Shown: positions 32,520-40,477, numbered from the stretch's first letter. The stretch: DNA of 64,000 nt from Actinophytocola gossypii (GCF_025165815.1 NZ_JAFFZE010000028.1:1-64000); one strand, 5' to 3'. Numbers and translations: made by a program. The notes: a model not told the origin generated them from the sequence alone.

Positions 32520-32574
32520 CCCTTCCCCTCACACGCCCACACGCCACTACCCACAGTGACTATCTGGAGAGCAG

Positions 32575-33237
32575 ATGAGTACCGCCCGAACCACCGTCCT
32601 GACCGGCCTCGCCGCACTCACCGCCACCGCCGCGCTGGCCGTGACCGGCTGCCTGCCCACCCTGACCACGACCCCGAACGCGGCCGGCGAGACCGCCGCG
32701 CTCGACGTCCTGCCGGTCCACCCGGAGAACACCACCGCCCCCTACGACCGCGACGCCTGGGGCGACTGGACCTCCCACGGCCGCGGCTGCGACACCCGCG
32801 AGATCGTGCTCACCGAGCAGAGCACCGGCACCCGGCCCGGCGCCGACTGCCGACCGGTGTGCCCGGCGACCGGGCCGGCGTGCTGGCACAGCCCCTACGA
32901 CAACGTTCGGCTCCGCGACCCGTCCCAGGTTCACATCGACCATCGCGTGCCGCTCGCCGAAGCCCACCGATCCGGCGGCGCCGACTGGACCGAGGGCGAG
33001 CGGGAGCGGTTCGCCAACGACCCCGCCAACCTCGTCGCCGCGTCCGCATCGTCGAACACGGCCAAGGGCGACGGTGACCCGACCCGGTGGAAGCCGGACA
33101 ACGTCGCCGAGTGGTGCGGCTACGCCACCGCCTACATCACCACCAAACACACCTACCGCCTGTCGGTCGACCGCCGCGAGCGGGACGCGCTCGCCGCGAT
33201 GCTCGCCACCTGCACCGAACAGGGCGGTGGTGCCTGA
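32575..33237 (+). CDS. Exported HNH endonuclease family protein (DUF1524-like)
   Basis: This is a 220-residue protein. A signal sequence ends in a lipobox-like AVTGC (near residue 26). The nuclease core includes VHIDHRVPLAEAHRSGGADW (about 122-141), FANDPANLVAASASSNTAKGDGDP and a C-terminal CGYATAYI. These match secreted HNH proteins of the GmrSD/DUF1524 type found in actinobacteria. It would act outside the cell or at the surface. The start has GGAG upstream and it is the first gene after the clt-like region. Confidence 0.82.
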   Translation: MSTARTTVLTGLAALTATAALAVTGCLPTLTTTPNAAGETAALDVLPVHPENTTAPYDRDAWGDWTSHGRGCDTREIVLTEQSTGTRPGADCRPVCPATGPACWHSPYDNVRLRDPSQVHIDHRVPLAEAHRSGGADWTEGERERFANDPANLVAASASSNTAKGDGDPTRWKPDNVAEWCGYATAYITTKHTYRLSVDRRERDALAAMLATCTEQGGGA

Positions 33238-33956
33238 TGTGCCGCAAACACCGCCGCTGCCACGGCCCGAGCACCAGCAAAGCCGCCGCCGCGCAACGAG
33301 CCCGCGCCTACCGCGCCCGACGCCGCCAGGCAGCCACCCCAACACCAGACACCGCTACCAGCGACCAACCCAGCACCCAGGAGGCCACCGCGCCCACCTC
33401 GGTGCCCACCGACCAGCAACCCGACACCGGGGACGTGACGCCCACCGCGAGCGCGCAGAGAGACGCTGAGACACGAGCGGAACTCAAGCAGCGCAAGAAG
33501 CCCAAGCCCGCCGGTCGTGGTGCCGGGGTTGGGCCGGTCACCGGGGAAGGCAACCTCACCCTCGTCTCCCCGCAGGAACCGGTGCACATCTCCATCTGCG
33601 GACCCAACGGCACGCCCGAAGTGGTGGGGGACGTGACGCCCACCGAACCCACCGAACCCCATGCGCGCCAAGGGGACGTGACGGATCGTCCGCGCCCCGA
33701 GAACCGCAGCCGCGCCGCCGCGGCGAGCCGGGACCGGGCGCGAGCAGCGCGCGACGCGCACCGACGCGCCGCCCGTCGCGCTGACCGCCGCCGCGCTGCC
33801 GGACCAGGCGACGTCATCGGCAACGGCAACATCATCGTCACCCGCGGCGGTGGTCAGAACACACCGCACGCCGTGACCGGCGACAACCGCATCGTCATCA
33901 ACGGCAGGGACGTGACACCTCACCGCCCCGCACGGGACAACCGGGGTGATGCCTGA
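33237..33956 (+). CDS. Unknown basic protein with glycine/asparagine repeat tail
   Basis: This is a 239-residue protein. The N-terminus MCRKHRRCHGPSTSKAAAAQ contains a Cys/His cluster. The middle is low-complexity with repeated GDVTPT/GDVTDR words, then an arginine-rich helix. The end reads GNGNIIVTRGGGQNTPH and GDNRIVINGRDVTPH, suggesting short beta-turn repeats. No family recognised. The start overlaps the nuclease stop and the stop touches the methyltransferase start. Confidence 0.55.
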   Translation: MCRKHRRCHGPSTSKAAAAQRARAYRARRRQAATPTPDTATSDQPSTQEATAPTSVPTDQQPDTGDVTPTASAQRDAETRAELKQRKKPKPAGRGAGVGPVTGEGNLTLVSPQEPVHISICGPNGTPEVVGDVTPTEPTEPHARQGDVTDRPRPENRSRAAAASRDRARAARDAHRRAARRADRRRAAGPGDVIGNGNIIVTRGGGQNTPHAVTGDNRIVINGRDVTPHRPARDNRGDA

Positions 33957-34825
33957 TGAGCGCGAGGACAACCACACGCGTCGTGCCAGCCGGCGGGACC
34001 GACGCGTCGCGGGAGGCCTGGCACGACGCGTCGTGTGTCGACGAACCGCTGCAGACACGACGCGTGTGCGCATGGTGCCACGGGCCGATCCCGTCAGGTG
34101 CGCGTCGGGACGCGGTGTGCTGCTCGGTGCGATGCCGGCAGGCGCGGCACCGGTTCAGCCGCACCATGCAACGCGGTCCCGCGCAAGCCGTCGACCCCGG
34201 CCGCCCGCTACGCCTCGCGTACGCCGATCCGCCCTACCCGGGCAAGGCGCACTTGTATCGCGGACACCCGGACTACGCCGGGGAGGTCGATCACGCTGAC
34301 CTGATCCGTCGCCTGTCGACCTACGACGGATGGGCGCTATCCACCTCCGCCGCCGCGCTGCCGGCCGTGCTCGCGCTCTGCCCGCCCGGGATCCGCGTTG
34401 CAGCGTGGCACAGGGGGGAACGCCCGGCCGCGAGCCGGTGGCCGCTCAACGCGTGGGAACCGGTGATCTACCACGGCGGTCGGCCGGGTGACCCGTCGCG
34501 TGACGCCGGCGCGACCCGACGCGTGGACTCCCTTGTGCACGGCGTGTCCCCGATGACCACCCTGCCGGGACGGGTGATCGGCGCCAAACCGGCAGCGTTC
34601 TGCCGCTGGCTGTTCGACCTGCTCGGCGCCGCAGCTGGCGACTCCTTCGATGACCTGTTCCCCGGTTCCGGTGCCGTCACCCGCGCCTGGCACGCCTTCA
34701 CCGACCCGTCACGTCAGGTCCTACACGACACGTCGCGTCCCGCCGTGGTGGCACACGACGCGTCGCGTGTCGACCGGGGCGTCGACACGCGACGCCTCCC
34801 GGACACCGAACGGAGGACAGCGTGA
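33956..34825 (+). CDS. DNA methyltransferase (DPPY type, probably beta class)
   Basis: This is a 289-residue protein. A possible zinc finger (RVCAWCHG and VCCSVRCRQ, about 36-62) precedes motif IV YADPPYPG (near 89-96). The AdoMet-binding DLFPGSGAVTRAW follows near 233-245, an order that suggests a beta-class amino-methyltransferase. It would methylate adenine N6 or cytosine N4. No restriction partner is adjacent, so an orphan or protective role is likely. The gene itself contains seven ACGCGT sites. Its last 50 bases belong to a 140-bp duplication. Confidence 0.75.
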   Translation: MSARTTTRVVPAGGTDASREAWHDASCVDEPLQTRRVCAWCHGPIPSGARRDAVCCSVRCRQARHRFSRTMQRGPAQAVDPGRPLRLAYADPPYPGKAHLYRGHPDYAGEVDHADLIRRLSTYDGWALSTSAAALPAVLALCPPGIRVAAWHRGERPAASRWPLNAWEPVIYHGGRPGDPSRDAGATRRVDSLVHGVSPMTTLPGRVIGAKPAAFCRWLFDLLGAAAGDSFDDLFPGSGAVTRAWHAFTDPSRQVLHDTSRPAVVAHDASRVDRGVDTRRLPDTERRTA

Positions 34826-34915
34826 GCACCTCACCCACCCGCGCCCTACACCCCGTCCCGGCCCCGCCCGGAACGGCGGACGCGGTGGACCGACGCCGAA
34901 CTGATGCGCGAGGAG
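34776..34915 (+). repeat. 140-bp direct repeat, copy 1
   Basis: Matches 37356-37494 except for one extra C in a C-run (34862-34865). It contains a copy of the start of the helicase gene (GTG at 34822), which the extra base shifts out of frame. Confidence 0.95.
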
Positions 34916-34923
34916 GTAGCGGC

Positions 34924-35709
34924 ATGAGCACCGCGCCCACCGCTTCCCCAGCACCACCCCAACCGAGCAGGCTCGCCGGGACCGGGCCGGTGCTGGAGTT
35001 GGGTGCCACGAAGTCCTCCCACCGCTGGGGCGAGATGCCCGGAGGGTGGGACCGGCTCAACACCCGCGCCCTGTTCGCCTCGAACAACGAGTGGGGCATC
35101 CCCGACCTGCCGGCCGCCACAGTCGAGCCTGCTCGGTTGGTGGCCTACAGCTCCCGCGCCGAGTGCCTCGCCGCCGCCGGCCGCCGCGAGCGGACCGGGC
35201 AGCGGGACGCGGTCCACTTCTTCCTGGACGACTACCGCTTCGAGACCGTGTGGACCAAACCCGAGCGCGGCCTGTCCCGGTGCTGCTCGGTTGGTGCCGC
35301 GCTCACGCCGGACTTCTCGCTGTGGCGGGACATGCCGCTGGTGATGCAGCTGTGGCAGGTCTACCGCTCCCGCTGGTGCGGCGCCTGGCTCCTCGCCCAC
35401 GGCATCCCGGTCGTGCCCACCGTGTCCTGGTCCACACCAGACACCTACCACCCCCGGACCGGGTTCGCGTTCGCCGGTATCCCCACCGGGTCGGTGGTCG
35501 CCGTGTCGACCGTGGGTACCTGGCGCGACCCCGAAGCCCGCGCCCTGTTCACCGCCGGCTACGCCGCCATGCTCGACCAACTCCGCCCGTCGACCGTGCT
35601 CGTGTACGGCAAACCCCCAACCGAGCAGGCTCCCGCCGGGACGCGGGTGCGGTGCTACCCGTCCCGCTGGGACAAGCCCCACAGCACGACCGGCGGGGGT
35701 GACCGGTGA
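34924..35709 (+). CDS. DUF4417 domain protein
   Basis: This is a 261-residue protein. HFFLDDYRFETVWTKPERGL near residue 98, then LTPDFSLWRDMPLVMQLWQVYRSRWCGAW and GIPVVPTVSW, are the signature of DUF4417, a family common in mobile elements and of unknown function. ATG 34924 has GGAGG at 34912-34916, whose first four bases lie in the duplicated segment. The frame could begin at GTG 34822, but that part is the out-of-frame helicase duplicate. Confidence 0.8.
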   Translation: MSTAPTASPAPPQPSRLAGTGPVLELGATKSSHRWGEMPGGWDRLNTRALFASNNEWGIPDLPAATVEPARLVAYSSRAECLAAAGRRERTGQRDAVHFFLDDYRFETVWTKPERGLSRCCSVGAALTPDFSLWRDMPLVMQLWQVYRSRWCGAWLLAHGIPVVPTVSWSTPDTYHPRTGFAFAGIPTGSVVAVSTVGTWRDPEARALFTAGYAAMLDQLRPSTVLVYGKPPTEQAPAGTRVRCYPSRWDKPHSTTGGGDR

Positions 35710-36326
35710 TGGGCGGCAGAGGAAGCAAGGGACGGCCACGCGGTGGCGGCATGAGCCAGGAACCGCAGCCGCTCACGCTCGCCAGCGAGTTCCCGACAGA
35801 CGACCCGTTGCTGCCGCCGGACGCCACATTCCGGCCCGAAGACCACACCGACCCGGAGGTCGAGCGCGACGACGACGAGCTACCGCCCGCGCTGGAGCGG
35901 CTCCTCGCCCGCGACGACACGCAGGCACCGGACACCACCCCACCCGAGCACGACCACACCGAGCGCGCGACAGCACAGGAACGGGTTCGGACCATGCCCG
36001 ACCCAGGCAACTACCTCCCGGACCTGCAACCACCGACCTACACCGAACCACCACCCAGCACCGAAGCCGAAATCACCGCCCACATCCTCGACCGAGCCCG
36101 GTCCCTCGACCGCGACGGCCGCGACTACATCAACCTGGCCAACCTCCGCTCGATGCTCCACCCCGGACTCGACCGCAGCACCGTCGATGCCGTCCTGCGA
36201 CGCATGAGCAACCGCCGGGAGGCGAACTTCACCGCCGACGACTACGCCTTCACCAAGCCGCAAGCAGTCCGCGACGCCGCACTACGGATGGGCAACCAAG
36301 ACAACCACTGGATCAACCTCGGCTAA
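35709..36326 (+). CDS. Hypothetical protein with MGGRGSKG start
   Basis: This is a 205-residue protein. It begins with a glycine/arginine motif (GGRGSKGRPRGGG), followed by an acidic proline-rich region. The C-terminal globular part (about 120-205) has AEITAHILDRARSLDRDG and RSTVDAVLRRMSNR. The glycine-rich start resembles partners often found next to DUF4417 genes. It overlaps the DUF4417 stop. Function unknown. Confidence 0.6.
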   Translation: MGGRGSKGRPRGGGMSQEPQPLTLASEFPTDDPLLPPDATFRPEDHTDPEVERDDDELPPALERLLARDDTQAPDTTPPEHDHTERATAQERVRTMPDPGNYLPDLQPPTYTEPPPSTEAEITAHILDRARSLDRDGRDYINLANLRSMLHPGLDRSTVDAVLRRMSNRREANFTADDYAFTKPQAVRDAALRMGNQDNHWINLG

Positions 36327-36365
36327 CGCCACCCACCGATCGACCATCCACAGTGGAGGACAACA

Positions 36366-37349
36366 GTGACTAACACCAACCGAGCAGGCTCCGGGTCGGC
36401 CGCGTCCAACACGGCCGCTCTGCTGACCGCCGCGCTGGACGCCGCCTCGCGTGGCTGGCACGTGTTCCCGTTGCGTCCGGGCACCAAGAAGTACCCGGCC
36501 TTGCACGGCAAGGAGAACTGCACCGACACCGGGCCGTGCGCGAACGGGCACGTCGGGTGGGAGCAGCGGGCTACAACCGACCCTGGCCGCATCCGCGCCG
36601 CCTGGTCACGAGCCCCGTACAACATCGGAATCGCGACCGGCCCGTCCGGTCTGGTCGTGGTCGACCTCGACACCGACAAGGGTGATGCCCCGCCGCCGCC
36701 ATGGAACCTGCCCGGCGTGCGGGACGGGCAAGACGTGCTCGCGGTGCTCGCCGAACACCATGGCCAGCCTGTGCCGGTCGACACGTTTACTGCCGCCACT
36801 CCGTCTGGCGGGGTGCACCTCTACTTCCGCGCACCATCCGGAGTGGAGCTACGCAGCACAGTGGGAGACAAGGGCAAGGGCATCGGATGGCGAGTCGATA
36901 CCCGCGCGCACGGCGGCTACCTTGTCGCACCCGGGTCGGTGGTGGCTCGGGGCGCCTACCGGATCGTCGTGGACCGCGAGCCGGCGCCGCTGCCCGCATG
37001 GCTGGTCGACCTGTTGCGACCCGCGCCGCGACCGCCACGCTCAACCCGACCGGTCTCGGTCGGGTCGTCGCGGCGCTCGCGGTACCTGGAGGCCGCCGTG
37101 CGCATGGAGTGTCAGCACGTGGAACAAGCCCGGAACGGGCAGCGCAACGCCAGCCTCTACGCCGCCGCGTGCGCGCTTGGCCAGCTCGTCGCCGGAGGCG
37201 CGCTCGCCGAAGGGGACGTGACAGCCGCTCTGCTCACCGCCGCCGGCCGCCACATCGCCGTTGGCGCCTACCCCGAGTCCCAAGCCCGCGCAACGATCCG
37301 CTCCGGCCTCGCCAAGGGCGGCGCCATCCGACGCCGAAAGGTCGCCTGA
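36366..37349 (+). CDS. Bifunctional DNA primase/polymerase (Prim-Pol)
   Basis: This is a 327-residue protein. GWHVFPLRPGTKKYPALHG (about 30-48) opens the family domain. The metal-binding acidic pair is in LVVVDLDTDKG (about 96-106), and SGGVHLYF (about 141-148) carries the conserved histidine. Such Prim-Pols start replication of actinomycete integrative elements that lack RepSA. GTG 36366 has GGAGG 8 bases upstream. The helicase gene follows. Confidence 0.9.
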   Translation: MTNTNRAGSGSAASNTAALLTAALDAASRGWHVFPLRPGTKKYPALHGKENCTDTGPCANGHVGWEQRATTDPGRIRAAWSRAPYNIGIATGPSGLVVVDLDTDKGDAPPPPWNLPGVRDGQDVLAVLAEHHGQPVPVDTFTAATPSGGVHLYFRAPSGVELRSTVGDKGKGIGWRVDTRAHGGYLVAPGSVVARGAYRIVVDREPAPLPAWLVDLLRPAPRPPRSTRPVSVGSSRRSRYLEAAVRMECQHVEQARNGQRNASLYAAACALGQLVAGGALAEGDVTAALLTAAGRHIAVGAYPESQARATIRSGLAKGGAIRRRKVA

Positions 37350-37355
37350 TGCACA

Positions 37356-37494
37356 GGGGCGTCGACACGCGACGCCTCCCGGACACCGAACGGAGGACAG
37401 CGTGAGCACCTCACCCACCCGCGCCCTACACCCCGTCCCGGCCCGCCCGGAACGGCGGACGCGGTGGACCGACGCCGAACTGATGCGCGAGGAG
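37356..37494 (+). repeat. 140-bp direct repeat, copy 2
   Basis: Covers the gap after the Prim-Pol gene and the first 31 codons of the helicase gene, in frame. Copy 1 lies 2580 bp upstream; the segment between holds DUF4417, the MGGRGSKG protein and Prim-Pol. Confidence 0.95.
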
Positions 37495-38460
37495 TTCCCG
37501 CCCGTGCGGTGGGCCGTGCCCGGCCTGCTCTCCGAGGGCCTGAACCTGCTCGCCGGGGCGCCGAAGTTGGGCAAGTCGTGGCTGAGCTTGGGTCTCGGCG
37601 CCGACATCGCCAATGGTGACCCCGCACTCGGCGGCATCGAGGTCGAGCGCGGGCCGGTCCTCTACTGCGCGCTCGAGGACACCGGCTGCCGGCTCCAACG
37701 GCGCCGCCGGCAGATGCTCGCCGCCGGAGGGCGGGCCGCCAACCTGCTCACCCTGGAAACCGCCTGCCCCACCATGACGGCCGGCGGGGACGCCGTCATC
37801 GTGGACTGGCTCAACGAGAACCCCGGCGCCCGGCTGGTCATCATCGACACCTTCGAGAAGATGCGCGGCGCCACCGCCCCCGGCATCTCCGCCTACGCCG
37901 CCGACTACGCCGCCGCCTCCCGGTTCAAGGTCATCGCCGACACCTACGGCGTGCCGTTCCTGCTCATCCACCACGTCCGCAAGCAAGGCGCCGAGGACTG
38001 GCAAGACCTCGTGTCCGGCACCAACGGGCTTACCGGCGCCGCCGACGCCACGCTGGTGCTCCAGCGCTCCCGTGGACAGGCGGACGGGGTTCTGCACGTC
38101 ACCGGCCGCGACGTCGAGGAAACCGACTACGCGATGAGCTTCGACCCGCGCTCCGGTGCCTGGACCAAACTCGACGGCCCGGCCGGTGACTACGAACTCG
38201 GCGACACCCGCGCGGACCTCATCCGCCTCGTGCGCGACTACCCCGGCAGCAAACCCGCCGACCTGGCCAAAGCGCTCGACAAGCCCGCCGCCACCATCCG
38301 GAAAACCCTCGCGCGCATGGCCGACAAGGGCCAACTCCGCGTGACGCCCGGCGGCGCCTACTACCCACCCGAACCGAGTGACACCCCCGGTGACCCGTCA
38401 CCGGTGTCACACCTGTCACTCAGTCACTCCACCCCCTCTGACCAGGGAGAACACCTGTGA
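37402..38460 (+). CDS. RepA/KaiC-like replicative helicase ATPase
   Basis: This is a 352-residue protein. Walker A is GAPKLGKSWL (about 52-61), Walker B is LVIIDTFEKM (about 145), and HHVRKQGAEDW is the usual motif III region of RepA-type hexameric helicases. The C-terminus (about 280-335) looks like a winged helix. It probably unwinds the origin with Prim-Pol. GTG 37402 has CGGAGGAC upstream. The last 60 bases contain GTGTCACACCTG words like the left-end repeats. Confidence 0.85.
   Translation: MSTSPTRALHPVPARPERRTRWTDAELMREEFPPVRWAVPGLLSEGLNLLAGAPKLGKSWLSLGLGADIANGDPALGGIEVERGPVLYCALEDTGCRLQRRRRQMLAAGGRAANLLTLETACPTMTAGGDAVIVDWLNENPGARLVIIDTFEKMRGATAPGISAYAADYAAASRFKVIADTYGVPFLLIHHVRKQGAEDWQDLVSGTNGLTGAADATLVLQRSRGQADGVLHVTGRDVEETDYAMSFDPRSGAWTKLDGPAGDYELGDTRADLIRLVRDYPGSKPADLAKALDKPAATIRKTLARMADKGQLRVTPGGAYYPPEPSDTPGDPSPVSHLSLSHSTPSDQGEHL
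38401..38419. repeat. Iteron-like segment shared with the 120-bp repeats
   Basis: CCGGTGTCACACCTGTCAC matches the centre of repeat copies 1 and 3, and its complement matches their ends. It lies at the end of the helicase gene, 15 kb from the other copies. Confidence 0.6.
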
Positions 38461-38795
38461 CACCTCCAGTGACACCCAGGCCCGGTCACGCTGTGGACCG
38501 ACTGCCCGCCGACCCGCCGGTTCTTTACACGACGGAGGAAGCCGCGGACATCCTCCGTGTGCGCAAGGGCTGGCTCGAACGGCAGGCCGCCGCGCGGAAA
38601 ATCCCCTTTTCGTTGCTGGGTGGGTGTTACCGCTTCACCGCGCGGCACCTGAACGAGATCGTGCACATCTTCGAGCCGGGACCAAACTCGCCGACGCCGA
38701 ATCCGCCGAGCGATACGACTCGGCGGCGAGCCAACACCAGCGTCAGCAGAACAACGAGTCAGCTCCGAGCCAAGCCTCGTGCGCGGGCGGCCTGA
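38457..38795 (+). CDS. xis: Excisionase-like helix-turn-helix protein
   Basis: This is a 112-residue protein. Residues about 21-75 form a MerR-like single helix-turn-helix (PPVLYTTEEAADILRVRKGW, then IPFSLLGGCYRFTARHLNEI), as in excisionases of actinomycete elements. GTG 38457 overlaps the helicase stop, and the integrase gene starts 24 bp downstream. It would direct the integrase to excise the element. Confidence 0.85.
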   Translation: MTPPVTPRPGHAVDRLPADPPVLYTTEEAADILRVRKGWLERQAAARKIPFSLLGGCYRFTARHLNEIVHIFEPGPNSPTPNPPSDTTRRRANTSVSRTTSQLRAKPRARAA

Positions 38796-38819
38796 CCATT
38801 CGTCGAAAGGAACCTACAA

Positions 38820-40238
38820 GTGGCGTACGCGGAAAAGCGCGGAAACCTGTGGCGCGCCCGGTGGCGTGGCCCTGATGGCACGTTGGAGGGCTTGTCCGGG
38901 TTCGAAACCAAGACGGATGCGGTCGACTACGGCCGAGACCGGGAAGCCGAGATTCGGAAGGGTACCTACGTCGACCCACGCGCTGGCAGTATCACGTTGA
39001 CCGAGTGGGTGAACGACTGGTTTCCCTCTCTGGACCTTGAGCCCACCACGCTGAGCAATTATCGATACATGATCGAGTATCATATCCTGCCCGCGTTCGG
39101 TCAGCGCGCGCTCAATACGCTGACCACGCACGAGATCGCCAAGTGGGAGAAACAGCTCAGGGGAAGTGGCCTGTCCCAGCGTACGGCGGCCGGTGCGCGA
39201 TCCACCCTGACGACAGTTCTCGCCGACGCGATCCCGCGTCACATCCAGAGCAACCCGTCAGAACGCAAACGGGGGAAGGGACGGAAGGGGCAAGGGCGGA
39301 TCGCTCGCATCGAGAAGCAGGAAAAGGGGTGGACGTCGCCAACGCAAGCGCTACATCTCGCGGAGCGTGCTGCCGTGCTGTCCGGGTTCGAAACCGACTT
39401 CACCATGACCATCACGATCGCCTACACGGCAATGCGGTGGGGTGAGGCTCTGGGGTTGGCGCCAGATCGAGTCCATGGTGATGCTGTGGACGTCCACTGG
39501 AAACTCTACGAACTCGACGGGCACTTCTACCGGGGGCGCCCGAAGGACGGCTCGATGCGTACGATCGACCTGCCGAACTTCCTGGGCAAGATCCTGGCGG
39601 AGCATCTGGAGAAAGCGGCGCGGTTCGCCTGTACATGCCGGTACCCCGAAGGGGCAGACAGCGATATCCCCTGGTGCACGGGAGCTGAATACGTGTTTCT
39701 CGGCGGACGGGGTGGACACTTTCGGCGGTCGAACTACGGCGCGCGCTTCTTCCGTCCGGCGGCTGATGGTGTGTACCCGGAACGGAATGGAACTCGCCCG
39801 CGAGCGCGCATGCCCGTCCTCGTCGACCAGGCGCACCCGTGGCCGGGCAAGCTCGTGCCGCCGTGGCCGTACGCGGATGCGCAGATGCCCGTCTACGAGC
39901 CACCCGGCGGGCGGGGCCGGCCGCGGCCAGGGGGCGCAACGAGGTTCGCGTCCTGGCTGCCGATCCAGCCGGGCCTGACGCCCCACGGGTTGCGCCACGG
40001 GCACCAGACCTGGATGGACGAGGCCGGCATCCCCTACCCGCTCCAGGCAGAGCGCATGGGCCACGAGGTACCCGGCATGCGAGGTGTCTACAGCCACGTC
40101 AGCGCGAGTATGCGCGAGGCGCTCAAGAGCGCGCTCCAGGCCATGTGGGAGCAGTCCCTGACGGAACGACTCCGGATCTCGACGCGGTCGGCGGTGCCCA
40201 TCCTGGACCGACTTCTACGCGAGCACCGGGGAGCCTGA
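38820..40238 (+). CDS. int: Tyrosine site-specific integrase
   Basis: This is a 472-residue recombinase. The N-terminal region binds arm sites (GFETKTDAVDYGRDREAEIRKG), and a SAM-like core-binding domain spans about 55-150. Catalytic residues: R in AMRWGEAL (near 205), H-x-x-R in HGLRHGHQTW (near 388), H in MGHEVPG and Y in GVYSHVS near 425. GTG 38820 has AAGGA upstream. It recombines the 46-bp tRNA-His repeats. A terminator hairpin and attR follow. Confidence 0.95.
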   Translation: MAYAEKRGNLWRARWRGPDGTLEGLSGFETKTDAVDYGRDREAEIRKGTYVDPRAGSITLTEWVNDWFPSLDLEPTTLSNYRYMIEYHILPAFGQRALNTLTTHEIAKWEKQLRGSGLSQRTAAGARSTLTTVLADAIPRHIQSNPSERKRGKGRKGQGRIARIEKQEKGWTSPTQALHLAERAAVLSGFETDFTMTITIAYTAMRWGEALGLAPDRVHGDAVDVHWKLYELDGHFYRGRPKDGSMRTIDLPNFLGKILAEHLEKAARFACTCRYPEGADSDIPWCTGAEYVFLGGRGGHFRRSNYGARFFRPAADGVYPERNGTRPRARMPVLVDQAHPWPGKLVPPWPYADAQMPVYEPPGGRGRPRPGGATRFASWLPIQPGLTPHGLRHGHQTWMDEAGIPYPLQAERMGHEVPGMRGVYSHVSASMREALKSALQAMWEQSLTERLRISTRSAVPILDRLLREHRGA

Positions 40239-40245
40239 TCCGGGA

Positions 40246-40267
40246 GCCCGCTCCCAATCCGCTCCCA
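40246..40267 (+). repeat. Putative integrase arm site, right end
   Basis: Two CGCTCCCA units 11 bp apart; 20 of 22 bases match the left-end site at 21384. It lies 69 bp inside attR. Confidence 0.5.
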
Positions 40268-40286
40268 GAATCGGACACCGAACGGC

Positions 40287-40322
40287 CAGGGCCTCCCTGC
40301 TCATGTGCGCGGGGAGGCCCTG
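40287..40322 (+). terminator. Terminator after the integrase gene
   Basis: CAGGGCCTCCC (40287-40297) and GGGAGGCCCTG (40312-40322) form an 11-bp stem with a 14-base loop, between int and tRNA-His. Confidence 0.65.
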
Positions 40323-40336
40323 ACCTGTGTGTTCTC

Positions 40337-40382
40337 TGGGGTGAGTGACGGGACTTGAACCCGCGACATCCTGGACCACAAC
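40337..40382. repeat. attR: right 46-bp direct repeat inside tRNA-His
   Basis: Identical to 21236-21281. It is the 3' half of the intact tRNA-His gene, including the encoded CCA. Confidence 0.95.
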
Positions 40383-40412
40383 CAGGTGCTCTACCAGCTG
40401 AGCTACACCCAC
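40337..40412 (-). tRNA. tRNA-His (anticodon GTG)
   Basis: On the minus strand the acceptor GTGGGTG pairs with CACTCAC. A G precedes the 5' end, as expected for tRNA-His. The anticodon loop TTGTGGT between CCTGG and CCAGG gives anticodon GTG. CCA is encoded. The gene follows orn on the same strand and is the integration site of the element; integration keeps it intact. Confidence 0.95.
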
Positions 40413-40477
40413 CATCGCCACCCAGTCGGGGTGGTCGGGAACATCCTAACGTGCGGCCCGACGGGGCCCGCAATCGG

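Larger units (their letters stand above)
21236..40382. mobile_element. Integrative and conjugative element (AICE) in tRNA-His, 19.1 kb
   Basis: A 46-bp perfect direct repeat (21236-21281 and 40337-40382) bounds the region. The right copy is the 3' half of an intact tRNA-His gene; the left copy is the displaced half. Inside lie integrase and excisionase at the tRNA end, prim-pol and a RepA-like helicase, a TraB/FtsK double-strand DNA translocase, a DUF2637 membrane protein, GntR and WhiB regulators and many small overlapping genes. This is the standard set of an actinomycete integrative and conjugative element of the pSAM2/pMEA class. The key modules look intact, so the element may be functional. 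Confidence 0.93.

Noticed and set aside
34822..34923. Extended GTG start for the DUF4417 gene
   Set aside because: The extra 34 codons are a frameshifted copy of the helicase start. ATG 34924 has its own ribosome site.
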